The notes under the pieces were generated by a model. It had not been told where the DNA came from and searched no databases. It saw only the letters and a program-made list of their open reading frames with translations. Positions 1 through 7,627 of a stretch of DNA of 64,000 nt are shown here, piece by piece. Made by a program: the position numbers and the translations under genes. This DNA is from Marinobacter orientalis (GTDB lineage Bacteria; Pseudomonadota; Gammaproteobacteria; Pseudomonadales; Oleiphilaceae), in the NCBI RefSeq assembly GCF_004792665.1, contig NZ_SRZX01000001.1, positions 930,001-994,000 on the forward strand. Reading direction: 5' to 3'. Every line of letters starts with the position of its first letter. Within the stretch, counting starts at the first letter, position 1.

Positions 1-255
1 GCCGCCGGCCGTATCAGCCTGGACCGCTACAATCGGCTGGCAGAAGCAATCCGTGAAACCCTCAGCGCAGCCATTCTGATGGGCGGAACTACCCTGCGCG
101 ACTTTGTGAACAGCGATGGCAAGCCCGGCTATTTTGCCCAGTCTCTGCTGGTGTATGGCCGTAGTGGCGAGCCATGCAGGGAATGCGGGCATACCCTTAA
201 AGAAATCCGGATGAACCAGCGCTCGACGGTTTACTGTAGCAGGTGCCAGCGATAG
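1..255 (+). CDS. mutM: Formamidopyrimidine-DNA glycosylase (MutM/Fpg), 3' part
   Basis: This is the last 84 codons of a gene that begins before the window. The fragment ends with a C-x2-C-x16-C-x2-C zinc finger (CREC ... CSRC) and a final Arg, the C-terminal zinc finger that MutM/Fpg uses to grip DNA. The preceding stretch, with [17 protein letters not shown] and a GKPGYF segment, matches the helix-two-turn-helix and following loop of the family. Fpg removes 8-oxoguanine and other oxidised purines and cleaves the strand by beta/delta elimination. The N-terminal catalytic Pro is outside the window. The Fpg zinc finger rather than an Nei-type one makes MutM the best call. Confidence 0.93.
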   Translation, partial: AAGRISLDRYNRLAEAIRETLSAAILMGGTTLRDFVNSDGKPGYFAQSLLVYGRSGEPCRECGHTLKEIRMNQRSTVYCSRCQR

Positions 256-459
256 ACCACGGCCAGACAACTATTGAAACAGAAAAATCGTTTGAAAATA
301 CGCAAATATGATTCATAGTTAACAGAGTATCCATAATCGCAAGCTACAATGAACGTGAATTATATCGCCAGCCCCCGCGGCACGGTGCCCATCGGCCGGA
401 CTGTAATGTCGACAGAAGGCGTTGACCAGGAATGCTGACAAAGCCAGGAGAAACAAGAA

Positions 460-792
460 ATGACCAGTAAGATTTCCCACATCGTTATTACCGCCGTAGC
501 GGTTTGCCTGCTGGCGTTTTCCTCTGTCGGCCATGCCCAGGCTATTGATGAAAAGCCCTCCGCACTGGCAATGACCGGCGACGCCCTGTTTGTCCGCCCG
601 GCCCTGTTTGCCACCACCATTATTGGCAGCGCTGTTTACCTGGTCTCCCTGCCATTCTCAGCCCTCGGTGGCAATGCCGCGGAAGCCGGTGAAGTGCTGG
701 TTGTCGGGCCTGCCAAGGCCACCTTCGTTCGCTGCCTGGGCTGTACCCGCACCGGCAAAAAGCCAGAGACCGTCGAACAGGGCAATAACTGA
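460..792 (+). CDS. Small exported protein of unknown function
   Basis: This 110-residue protein has a clear Sec signal peptide: a short basic start, a hydrophobic core around residues 8-22 and a probable cleavage after GHA near residue 26. A second hydrophobic stretch (about residues 48-68) could anchor it or form a helix. The tail has a CLGCTR motif, two cysteines that could bind metal or form a disulphide. The ATG has a good Shine-Dalgarno sequence (AGGAG) and the gene is closed by a strong terminator, so it looks like an independent monocistronic unit. I do not recognise a functional family; similar short proteins exist in Pseudomonas and its relatives without assigned roles. Confidence 0.75.
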   Translation: MTSKISHIVITAVAVCLLAFSSVGHAQAIDEKPSALAMTGDALFVRPALFATTIIGSAVYLVSLPFSALGGNAAEAGEVLVVGPAKATFVRCLGCTRTGKKPETVEQGNN

Positions 793-830
793 TCGGTAAA
801 ATCCCGCCTTGCCAATTTGCACATTATTCG

Positions 831-865
831 GCAGCCTGAAGATCAACCAACTTCAGGCTGCTTTT
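831..865 (+). terminator. Rho-independent terminator of the small exported protein gene
   Basis: An 11-bp perfect stem (GCAGCCTGAAG / CTTCAGGCTGC) with a 9-nt loop is followed at once by TTTT. It ends 5 bases before the start codon of the next gene. Confidence 0.85.
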
Positions 866-869
866 GTTT

Positions 870-1559
870 ATGGTGAACTGGCACTCCCTTGATACCGTGT
901 TCCTGGATATGGACGGCACGTTGCTCGACCTGCATTTCGACAACCACTTCTGGCTCGAGCACCTGCCCCGGCGTTACGCCGAACACAACAACCTCAGCCC
1001 CGAAGAAGCCCGCGACACCATCATCCCCATGATCATGGCCGAACGTGGTTCCCTCAACTGGTACTGCACGGATTACTGGAGCGACCGTCTGGATCTGGAC
1101 ATCACCGGTCTCAAGTCGGAAGTCCGCGAGCGCATTGGCTATCTGCCCCACGTCACCGATTTTCTCGATGCGGTAAAAAGCGCCGGCCTGCGTTCGGTCA
1201 TCGTCACCAACTGCCACCCGGACCCGCTCAGCCTGAAACTGCAGCACACCGGCCTCGACAGTCGCGTTGACAACATCATCTCCAGCCACCAGCTGGGCAA
1301 GCCCAAAGAAGACCCTGCCTTCTGGCAGGACCTGGCGAGCCTTGAAGTCTATCAGCCAGCCACCACCCTGATGGTGGACGACAGCTTTCCTGTCCTGGAG
1401 AGTGCCCGCACCGGCGGCATTGCCCAGTGTCTTGCCATTCTGGCGCCAGACAGCAAACAGGCGGCCCGGGACAAACACCCGGACATCCCGTCGATTCGTC
1501 ACTTCAATGAAATCCTGCCGGCCCTGCGTCAGCGACAGCCCCTGCCATCCGGCCATTGA
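870..1559 (+). CDS. yrfG: GMP/IMP nucleotidase YrfG, HAD family
   Basis: The protein is a haloacid-dehalogenase-superfamily phosphatase. Motif I is DMDGT (D13 nucleophile and D15), motif II is VTNCH, and motif IV is MVDDS near residue 170. It closely matches E. coli YrfG throughout, for example LNWYCTDYWS and KLQHTGLDS, and that enzyme hydrolyses GMP and IMP to nucleosides. It is about 229 residues, the family length. I chose ATG 870 over the in-frame TTG at 864 because the TTG lies inside the T-run of the preceding terminator. No convincing ribosome binding site is present at either start. The order yrfG-hslR-hslO-pckA is the same as in enterobacteria. Confidence 0.93.
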   Translation: MVNWHSLDTVFLDMDGTLLDLHFDNHFWLEHLPRRYAEHNNLSPEEARDTIIPMIMAERGSLNWYCTDYWSDRLDLDITGLKSEVRERIGYLPHVTDFLDAVKSAGLRSVIVTNCHPDPLSLKLQHTGLDSRVDNIISSHQLGKPKEDPAFWQDLASLEVYQPATTLMVDDSFPVLESARTGGIAQCLAILAPDSKQAARDKHPDIPSIRHFNEILPALRQRQPLPSGH

Positions 1560-1600
1560 GACAGCTATACTATGGTTATATGCCCATCAGGTGAGGAGAC

Positions 1601-2008
1601 ATGACGGCAACCACCACTGAAGACACCCGCGTAAGACTCGACAAATGGCTATGGGCAGCACGCTTCTACAAAACCCGTAACCTCGCCAAACAGGCCATCG
1701 AAGGGGGCAAGGTTCACTACAACAGCCAGCGAACCAAACCCGGCAAACTGGTGGAACCCGGCGGCAAGGTTACCCTGCGCCAGGGATGGCAGGAGCGCAT
1801 TGTCATCGTGGACGACATCAGCGAACGTCGCCAGGGTGCTCCCGAAGCCCAGAAGCTCTACCACGAAACCGAAGACAGCGTGAAACGCCGGGAAGAGCTC
1901 TCATGGCAGCGCAAAACCATGCAGGCGGCGCAATTACCACCAGCCCGGCGGCCCTCCAAGAAAGACCGCCGGGACATCCAGCGTTTCCGGGAACATAACG
2001 GGCTCTAG
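1601..2008 (+). CDS. hslR: Ribosome-associated heat shock protein Hsp15
   Basis: The 135-residue protein begins with an S4 RNA-binding domain (VRLDKWLWAARFYKTR, residues 10-25, through about 70). A highly basic C-terminal tail rich in Arg/Lys follows, as in E. coli Hsp15. Hsp15 binds 50S subunits that carry a stalled nascent chain with peptidyl-tRNA, freeing the A site so that the chain can be recycled. The ATG has a strong GAGGAG Shine-Dalgarno. It lies 41 bp after yrfG and 53 bp before hslO, consistent with a heat-shock cluster. Confidence 0.95.
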   Translation: MTATTTEDTRVRLDKWLWAARFYKTRNLAKQAIEGGKVHYNSQRTKPGKLVEPGGKVTLRQGWQERIVIVDDISERRQGAPEAQKLYHETEDSVKRREELSWQRKTMQAAQLPPARRPSKKDRRDIQRFREHNGL

Positions 2009-2061
2009 GTTCCTGCCTTTATCATCTGCGATTCCGACTTTAACGCTCAGGAGAAAACACC

Positions 2062-2916
2062 ATGGCATCCCGGGACCAGTTCCAGCGATTTATTTTTGAA
2101 AACAGCCAGGTCCGGGGAGCCTGGGTGAAGCTCAACGACAGCTACAGCGAAATCGGCAACCAGGCACCCTACCCGGCCACTGTGAGACGCGTTCTCGGAC
2201 AATCCCTGGCCGCCAGCGTATTGATGAGCAGCACCCTCAAGTTCGAGGGCACACTCTCTTTGCAGGCCCAGGGCAAAGGACCACTGCGCACCCTGATGGC
2301 CGAGTGCAGCCACGACCGCTTCATCCGCGGCCTGGCCCGTTACGATGAACACGCCGTCACCGAAGACACCCTGGATTCGCTGCTGGGTGAAGGCAGCATG
2401 GCCATCACCATCTCGCCGGAGAAGGGCCAGCGCTACCAGGGCGTGGTGCCCCGGGAAAAGGAAAACCTGGCTGGCTGCCTGGAAGAATACTTCGAGCGCT
2501 CCGAACAGATTCCCACCCGCTTCTTCCTGTTTGCCGGCGACAACTGCAGCGCCGGCCTGATGCTGCAGAAACTGCCCGGCGACACCGAACGGGATTCCGA
2601 CCTGTGGGACCGCCTTAACCACCTGGCCAGCACCGTGGAAGCCGAGGAATTGCTGGGACTGGACAGCGAAACCCTGCTCCACCGCCTGTTCCATGAGGAA
2701 ACCGTACGCCTGTTCGACGCTGAACCCGTTGCCTTCCGTTGCAGTTGCTCAAGGGGACGAACACTGGGCGCTCTGGAGGCCATCGGCCAGGAAGAGTGCT
2801 ACAGTATTCTTGACGAGCAGGGTTCCATCGAAATGGACTGCCAGTTTTGCCATCAACACTATCGGTTCGATAGGAATGATATTGATCACCTTTTCACCGG
2901 TCATACGTTACACTGA
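2062..2916 (+). CDS. hslO: Redox-regulated chaperone Hsp33
   Basis: This 284-residue holdase is recognised by its C-terminal zinc switch: CSC at residues 227-229 and CQFC at 260-263. The four cysteines bind Zn in the reduced, inactive state and form disulphides under oxidative stress, which opens the chaperone. The N-terminal core has the family signature around residues 1-60 (FxFE ... VRGAWVxL). The ATG follows a CAGGAGAA ribosome binding site. One extra Cys (ECYS) sits between the two pairs. Located in the cytoplasm, it works with Hsp15 and the DnaK system during oxidative heat stress. Confidence 0.96.
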   Translation: MASRDQFQRFIFENSQVRGAWVKLNDSYSEIGNQAPYPATVRRVLGQSLAASVLMSSTLKFEGTLSLQAQGKGPLRTLMAECSHDRFIRGLARYDEHAVTEDTLDSLLGEGSMAITISPEKGQRYQGVVPREKENLAGCLEEYFERSEQIPTRFFLFAGDNCSAGLMLQKLPGDTERDSDLWDRLNHLASTVEAEELLGLDSETLLHRLFHEETVRLFDAEPVAFRCSCSRGRTLGALEAIGQEECYSILDEQGSIEMDCQFCHQHYRFDRNDIDHLFTGHTLH

Positions 2917-3061
2917 TCGCGGACTGAAAAGCCTGGATACCAGCCGCAGAGCGGCTTCCAGGGCAGTCGTTTTTTACCGGCGCCTCTGGCATAATAGCGC
3001 GCCTGAATTGACCCGATTGCTCAGATTTCCGTCAATTTTTTAGTTTTAGGGGGGACGGCCT

Positions 3062-4630
3062 GTGCAGTTACGATCACATCCCGAGGGCGAGGTCGAAGTG
3101 AGTAACACTTATAATGATCTGTGTACAGCACGACTGGTCGAGCTGGCACTGGAACGACGTGAAGGCCAACTGGCCGCAAACGGTTCACTGGTGGTAAAAA
3201 CCGGCGAGCGCACCGGCAGGTCCCCGATGGACCGCTACATCGTGGAGGAGCCAAGCACCTCTGACGACATCCACTGGGGCCCCATCAACCGTCCGTTCGA
3301 CGCGGAAAAGTTTGACGCCCTCTGGGACCGTGTTGAAGCCTACATCGCCGAGAAAGACAGCTTTGTAAGCCACGTACACGTCGGCGCCGACCCGGAACAC
3401 TACCTGCCGGTGCGCATGACCACGGAAACCGCATGGCAGAACCTGTTCGGCCAGAACCTGTTCATTCGCCCGGACAGCTTCAACCCGGCCGACAAACAGG
3501 AATGGCAGATCCTCAACGCTGCCAATTTCAAATGCGTGCCCGAGCGTGATGGTACCAACAGCAATGGCTGCGTGATCATCAACTTTGCCCGGCGCAAGGT
3601 ACTGCTGGCCGGCATGCACTATGCCGGCGAGATGAAAAAGGCGATGTTCTCTGTGCAGAATTTCCTGCTGCCAGAAAAGGACGTACTGCCCATGCATTGC
3701 TCCGCCAACGTGGGTGAGGACGACGAAACCTGCCTGTTCTTTGGCCTGTCCGGCACCGGCAAGACCACCCTCTCCGCCGATCCCGATCGTTTCCTGATCG
3801 GTGATGACGAGCACGGCTGGGGCCCTGGCACCGTCTTTAACATCGAAGGTGGCTGTTACGCCAAGTGCATCGACCTGAGCCGGAAGAACGAACCCATTAT
3901 CTGGGACGCCATCCGCTTCGGTGCCCTCGTTGAAAACGTCACTATCGATCCTGACACACGCGAACCGGACTACAGTGACGTGTCCCTCACCGAAAACTCC
4001 CGCTGCGCCTACCCGCTGGAACACGTTGAGAAGCGCGTGGTTGAAAATCGTGCCGGTGAGCCGTCACACATTGTATTTCTGACCTGCGACATGACCGGCG
4101 TACTGCCGCCAGTCTCCATTCTCAGCAAAGAAGCTGCGGCCTACCACTTCCTCAGTGGCTACACCGCACTGGTGGGCTCTACTGAAATGGGGTCCTCTTC
4201 CAGCCTCAAAGCTACCTTCTCCACCTGCTTCGGCGCCCCCTTCTTTCCGCGCCCGGCCGGCGTTTACGCCGAACTGCTGATGAAACGCATGGACGAGTTC
4301 GGCAGCAAGGTCTTTCTGGTCAACACCGGCTGGACCGGCGGTCCCTACGGCGTGGGCAAACGCTTCAGCATTCCCACCACACGTGGCATCATTGCCGCTA
4401 TCCAGAATGGCGATCTGGACGACGCTGAAACCGAGCACCTGCCCACTCTGAATCTGAACGTACCGGTAGACGTGCCTGGCGTCGACAACAACCTGCTGAA
4501 CCCGCGTAACACCTGGGCCAGCAAGGAAGACTACGATGCCAAGGCGGCCGAACTGATCGGCCAGTTTGTTGACAACTTCAAGAAGTTTGATGTTTCCGAC
4601 GCCATTGTGAAGGCAGGGCCGAAAGCGTAA
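3062..4630 (+). CDS. pckA: Phosphoenolpyruvate carboxykinase (ATP)
   Basis: The enzyme converts oxaloacetate and ATP to phosphoenolpyruvate, CO2 and ADP, the first committed step of gluconeogenesis. Features are an RTGRSP substrate-binding segment near residue 50, the kinase-1a P-loop GLSGTGKTT near residue 230, and the downstream metal-binding region. Length (522 residues) fits ATP-dependent PckA. GTG 3062 is preceded by a very strong AGGGGGG Shine-Dalgarno, so I use it. A second GTG at 3098 (MSNTYNDL...) also has a GAGG-like site and would give a start closer to the usual family N-terminus. A strong terminator closes the gene. Confidence 0.95.
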   Translation: MQLRSHPEGEVEVSNTYNDLCTARLVELALERREGQLAANGSLVVKTGERTGRSPMDRYIVEEPSTSDDIHWGPINRPFDAEKFDALWDRVEAYIAEKDSFVSHVHVGADPEHYLPVRMTTETAWQNLFGQNLFIRPDSFNPADKQEWQILNAANFKCVPERDGTNSNGCVIINFARRKVLLAGMHYAGEMKKAMFSVQNFLLPEKDVLPMHCSANVGEDDETCLFFGLSGTGKTTLSADPDRFLIGDDEHGWGPGTVFNIEGGCYAKCIDLSRKNEPIIWDAIRFGALVENVTIDPDTREPDYSDVSLTENSRCAYPLEHVEKRVVENRAGEPSHIVFLTCDMTGVLPPVSILSKEAAAYHFLSGYTALVGSTEMGSSSSLKATFSTCFGAPFFPRPAGVYAELLMKRMDEFGSKVFLVNTGWTGGPYGVGKRFSIPTTRGIIAAIQNGDLDDAETEHLPTLNLNVPVDVPGVDNNLLNPRNTWASKEDYDAKAAELIGQFVDNFKKFDVSDAIVKAGPKA

Positions 4631-4643
4631 GCCCGCCTTTACT

Positions 4644-4680
4644 GAAAAAAGCGCCTGCTCTCAGAGCACGCGCTTTTTTT
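4644..4680 (+). terminator. Rho-independent terminator of pckA
   Basis: The stem AAAAAGCGC / GCGCTTTTT, extended by an inner TGCTCT / AGAGCA pair, ends in a run of seven T. The A-run before it makes it potentially bidirectional, so it may also end the minus-strand gene that follows. Confidence 0.9.
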
Positions 4681-4728
4681 GTGTTCAGCAAGCGCGGCCA
4701 CGGGGCCGGCCATTATGGCTGCCCCAAG

Positions 4729-4905
4729 TCACCACTGTTCTCTGTCTTCGGCACTTTCCTCGGCTTCAATTTCTGCCTTGCGCTCCTGGATTTTTTTCAT
4801 CTTTTCCTTCGATATCGGCATCTTGCCACTATCACGCAGCATGAACAGCCCACCTAGCACCAGGGCAACGGCACCAAGGAGGAAGACCCATCCTATGGTT
4901 GGCAT
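4729..4905 (-). CDS. DUF2897-type small membrane protein
   Basis: This protein of about 58 residues has one transmembrane helix (about residues 4-22, GWVFLLGAVALVLGGLFML) followed by a charged, Lys/Glu-rich cytoplasmic tail predicted to be helical (KMKKIQERKAEIEAEE). Size and layout match the DUF2897 family, whose function is unknown. Two ATGs are possible. The one at 4905 (MPTIGW) sits 8 nt after GGGAG and is preferred; the one at 4911 (MLMPT) is only 2 nt from it. A longer frame reading upstream to 4953 would run through a dispersed repeat and is unlikely. Confidence 0.75.
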   Translation of the reverse strand: MPTIGWVFLLGAVALVLGGLFMLRDSGKMPISKEKMKKIQERKAEIEAEESAEDREQW

Positions 4906-4936
4906 AAGCATGACTCCCTGACCGGATTGGTTTTCC

Positions 4937-4972
4937 TTTATAGTGGACCACACGGGTTCAAACCTACAACCA
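4937..4972. repeat. Dispersed TAGTGGACC...CCTACAACC repeat, copy I
   Basis: This stretch of about 35 bp shares TTTA, TAGTGGACC, CGG-TTC and CCTACAACC in the same order and spacing (one or two indels) with 7161-7196. Both lie just upstream of the start of a minus-strand gene. Confidence 0.6.
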
Positions 4973-4990
4973 GATTTCGGATATTAGTCC

Positions 4991-5659
4991 ATGTCTTTTG
5001 CCAGAATCTACAGTCAGGCCGCCGCCCATAAGGGGGGAGAGGCCGCGCTTCGGTCAATGCTGCCCCATGTGGCCGAAGCCGGCGAACTGGAAGCGAAAGG
5101 AGACGACCGCTACCTGTCGGAGGTTACCCGCTGTGTATTCAAGGCAGGCTTTGTATGGCGGGTGATCGAGAACAAGTGGCCGGGTTTCGAAGATGCCTTC
5201 AAGGGCTTTGTGCCACTCTACTGGCAACAGGTGCCACCGGAAGTGCTGGAGGAACTGGCGCAGGATGAGCGCATCGTGCGGAACATGCAGAAAATCCGCA
5301 CCGTGCCCGAAAACGCCCGCATGATTGTCGATGGTGCCCGAGAGCACGGCAGCTTCGGGGCTTTCCTGAGCCACTGGCCTTCCGATGACCAGGTGGGACT
5401 GCTGATCTGGCTCAAGCGCCACGGTGCGCGGTTAGGCGGCAACACCGCCCAGTATTTCCTGCGACGGGTAGGCTGGGATGGCTTTATCCTGTCATCGGAT
5501 GTGGTCGCCGGACTGCACCGTGAAGAACGTCTGGATGCAACGCCCGGCAGCAAGAAAGCACTGGTTCAGGCGCAGGCAGCCTTCAACGACTGGCACCGGG
5601 AGACCGGCTTGCCTTACAGCCATTTGTCGCGGATTCTGTCCTTTTCAGTAGGGGACTGA
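4991..5659 (+). CDS. DNA-3-methyladenine glycosylase I-like protein (divergent Tag family)
   Basis: The middle of this 222-residue protein aligns with the Tag/Adenine_glyco fold: KAGFVWRVI corresponds to the QAGLSW segment of E. coli Tag, and the KIRTVPENAR helix corresponds to its KIQAIIGNAR. Tag excises 3-methyladenine from alkylated DNA. Key differences are visible. The N-terminal Cys/His and C-terminal His/Cys zinc ligands of classical Tag are absent, and the Glu four residues before the AG pair is replaced by Cys (TRCVFKAG). The base-stacking Trp is kept. It is therefore a divergent subfamily whose activity is not assured. It converges with the J-domain gene with only 2 bp between stops. 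Confidence 0.8.
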   Translation: MSFARIYSQAAAHKGGEAALRSMLPHVAEAGELEAKGDDRYLSEVTRCVFKAGFVWRVIENKWPGFEDAFKGFVPLYWQQVPPEVLEELAQDERIVRNMQKIRTVPENARMIVDGAREHGSFGAFLSHWPSDDQVGLLIWLKRHGARLGGNTAQYFLRRVGWDGFILSSDVVAGLHREERLDATPGSKKALVQAQAAFNDWHRETGLPYSHLSRILSFSVGD

Positions 5660-5661
5660 CT

Positions 5662-6417
5662 TCATTCACCGAGCAGGAGTTCCTTGGCCTCGTTGATGCG
5701 CGCAGCAAAATAGTTGCTACCGCCCCGGTCCGGATGCATTTTCTGCATCATCCGACGGTGCGCCTGGATGATGTCCTTGCGCGTGGCGTCGGGCTCCACT
5801 CCCAGTATATCCCGGGCTTCGCTTTCTGAAAGTGCACCGCCCCGGTAACTTTCTCCGCTTTCCCCACCTGCGCTTTCCCCACCTGCGCTGTCGTCGCTGG
5901 CGTGGGGGTCATCTGCACGCCAGGAGTCGCCGAAGCGGCGGTCCAGATAGGTTTCCAGCAGCCTGGCGGAATCGTCATCGTGCTGCCGGCAGTATTGCAG
6001 CAGTTCGATGAACTCGCCCTCGCCCAGATCTGCCAGCGCCCGGCCTGCCATGGGACCTTTGAGTATCTCGCCGGTCATGTTCCCGGAGTCATGGTCCAGT
6101 GTCATATCAAGGATGTCACTGGCAACGTGGGACTGGTTGCCGGTTCGGGCATCGGCACCGTCAGCCCCACCTCCGAAGCCACCACTGATACCGCCACCCA
6201 GCAAAGCCGGCAGGAAACGGCGCAGCAGGGGAAACAGGAATCCCAGCAGGGCAAACAGGAAATGCAGACGGCCCGTCAGCGCCATAACAACGACCATCAG
6301 GATGCCGGAGAATACCGCCAGTTTGATAATGGCCGGTTTGCGCTGACTGGCCGGCTGGCTGCGTAGCCAGAACCACGCAACTACCGCCAGAATAAGGACC
6401 AGAAAGGTTAATGGCAC
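5662..6417 (-). CDS. Membrane-anchored J-domain protein
   Basis: The N-terminal third has two hydrophobic segments (residues 1-18 and about 30-62), so the protein is membrane bound. A Gly-rich linker and a central domain follow (about residues 98-165, including DMTLDHDSG and GEGEFIELLQYC). A low-complexity stretch with a repeated AGGES comes next, and a C-terminal J domain (about residues 195-251) contains the HPD tripeptide in KMHPDRGG. The HPD should stimulate a DnaK ATPase at the membrane, as in DjlA or Tim14-like co-chaperones. It uses GTG 6417, 8 bp after the VWA gene, so the two are very probably co-transcribed. Confidence 0.85.
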   Translation of the reverse strand: MPLTFLVLILAVVAWFWLRSQPASQRKPAIIKLAVFSGILMVVVMALTGRLHFLFALLGFLFPLLRRFLPALLGGGISGGFGGGADGADARTGNQSHVASDILDMTLDHDSGNMTGEILKGPMAGRALADLGEGEFIELLQYCRQHDDDSARLLETYLDRRFGDSWRADDPHASDDSAGGESAGGESGESYRGGALSESEARDILGVEPDATRKDIIQAHRRMMQKMHPDRGGSNYFAARINEAKELLLGE

Positions 6418-6425
6418 AATGAGCG

Positions 6426-7127
6426 CTACCTGATCTGTTGAGTCAACCGTTTCACTTCCGGGGAGCTGCCGCTGGAATAATCCTGCAATGCCCTGGCGCC
6501 TCCGGAAGCATAGACCGCAACGGCCGCCAAAAGATCCTTCAAGACCTGGGGGCTGTTGCGATCAAACCGTGCATAGGCACCCCCCGACAGTTTGCTCACC
6601 TGCTGGAAAACCGCTCTGGCATGGGCATCGCCGCCCTCGTGGAACATGAAAACCGGGGTTCTGAGCATGCCCAGTTCGCCGGCGGTGTGGCAGAGGTCGT
6701 CGACCGGCTCTTCGCAGCAATCGCCGATAAATACCACAGCCCTGACGGGCTGCACCCGGGTTTCCCTGACGGCATGAGCCAGAACCCGGCTGATCTGGGT
6801 TCGCCCGCCCAGGCAGGACACAGCGTTCATCAGCTTGAGCAGTTGCCCGGTTTCAGTAACGAATCCCGTGGATCTGAACTCGCGAAAACCCCGGTAATAA
6901 CAAAGCTGTATTGCCAGGCCACCAAGATCCCGCGTTGCCATAAACAACTCGCTTTGCAGGTCACAGGCCTGATCCCAGGTAGCTTCCCGGCTGGCGGTGG
7001 CGTCCAGGGCAAAAATCAGCCGGCCCTGCCCGCCTCCTTTTTGCGGCGTCTTGCGAACCTGATGAATAAACTGGTCTATCGATTGTTTATCCGACCGTGT
7101 ACTGACAGGTTTGTCATTCTTCGACAT
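6426..7127 (-). CDS. VWA-domain protein, partner of the J-domain gene
   Basis: This 233-residue soluble protein has a von Willebrand factor A fold. A MIDAS-like D-x-T-x-S sits at D42/T44/S46 (DATAS), a Thr at GGRTQIS near residue 110 could be the second metal ligand, and FIGDCCEE near residue 140 the third. No signal peptide or membrane helix is evident. It is immediately upstream of, and probably translated with, the membrane J-domain protein. The pair therefore suggests a metal-dependent adaptor working with a chaperone recruiter. The target is unknown. Confidence is high for the fold and low for the role. Confidence 0.8.
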   Translation of the reverse strand: MSKNDKPVSTRSDKQSIDQFIHQVRKTPQKGGGQGRLIFALDATASREATWDQACDLQSELFMATRDLGGLAIQLCYYRGFREFRSTGFVTETGQLLKLMNAVSCLGGRTQISRVLAHAVRETRVQPVRAVVFIGDCCEEPVDDLCHTAGELGMLRTPVFMFHEGGDAHARAVFQQVSKLSGGAYARFDRNSPQVLKDLLAAVAVYASGGARALQDYSSGSSPEVKRLTQQIR

Positions 7128-7160
7128 AGGCGTGAGGCCCCCCCCAGGTGACCTGGTTTC

Positions 7161-7196
7161 TTTAATAGTGGACCCTCGGCTTCGCTCCTACAACCG
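7161..7196. repeat. Dispersed TAGTGGACC...CCTACAACC repeat, copy II
   Basis: Second copy of the repeat at 4937-4972. It reads TTTAATAGTGGACC, then CGGCTTC, then CCTACAACC, and lies 34 bp upstream of the VWA gene start. Confidence 0.6.
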
Positions 7197-7315
7197 GTCT
7201 TACCGAGTCAGCAGGGTTGCACAGTGGGTCGCAAACCGCTATAGATTTGGTCAGCCGGTGGTGTCACAGCTATCGGCCAGTGACTAAAATGACAATAAAC
7301 AATAAGGAGTTCCCG

Positions 7316-7588
7316 ATGCGCAAACCTGAACTTGCCGCAACTGTTGCAGATCAAACCGGACTGACCCGGGACAAGGCCAGCGAAGTGATTACCGCTTTCA
7401 CCGACCAGATCTCTGCCGCCGCTGCCCGGGGCGAAGATACTACCCTGATCGGTTTCGGTACCTTCAACATCCGCAGCCGTGACGCTCGCGATGGCCGCAA
7501 TCCTCAAACCGGTGCTACCATCCGGATACCTGCCAGCAAAACTGTCGGCTTCAAGGCAGGCAAGGCGCTGAAAGATTCCATCCGTTAA
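7316..7588 (+). CDS. HU-family DNA-binding protein
   Basis: The 90-residue length and the IGFGTFNIRSRDARDGRNP segment (about residues 44-62) are the HU/IHF beta-arm signature, with the intercalating Pro in IRIPASKTVGFKAGK near residue 71. It binds and bends DNA non-specifically as a dimer and is a nucleoid component. The start at 7316 has AAGGAG six bases upstream; the longer upstream frame has no comparable signal. It is a paralogue-type HU rather than IHF, judging by the absence of IHF-specific N-terminal features. It is followed by a strong terminator. Confidence 0.93.
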   Translation: MRKPELAATVADQTGLTRDKASEVITAFTDQISAAAARGEDTTLIGFGTFNIRSRDARDGRNPQTGATIRIPASKTVGFKAGKALKDSIR

Positions 7589-7594
7589 AGCAGC

Positions 7595-7627
7595 AACCGG
7601 GAGGCCACATGGCCCCCGGGTTATTTT
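7595..7627 (+). terminator. Terminator of the HU gene
   Basis: A 12-bp stem (AACCGGGAGGCC / GGCCCCCGGGTT, one mismatch) around an ACAT loop is followed by ATTTT. It overlaps the stop of the convergent pyrC' gene by a few bases. Confidence 0.8.
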
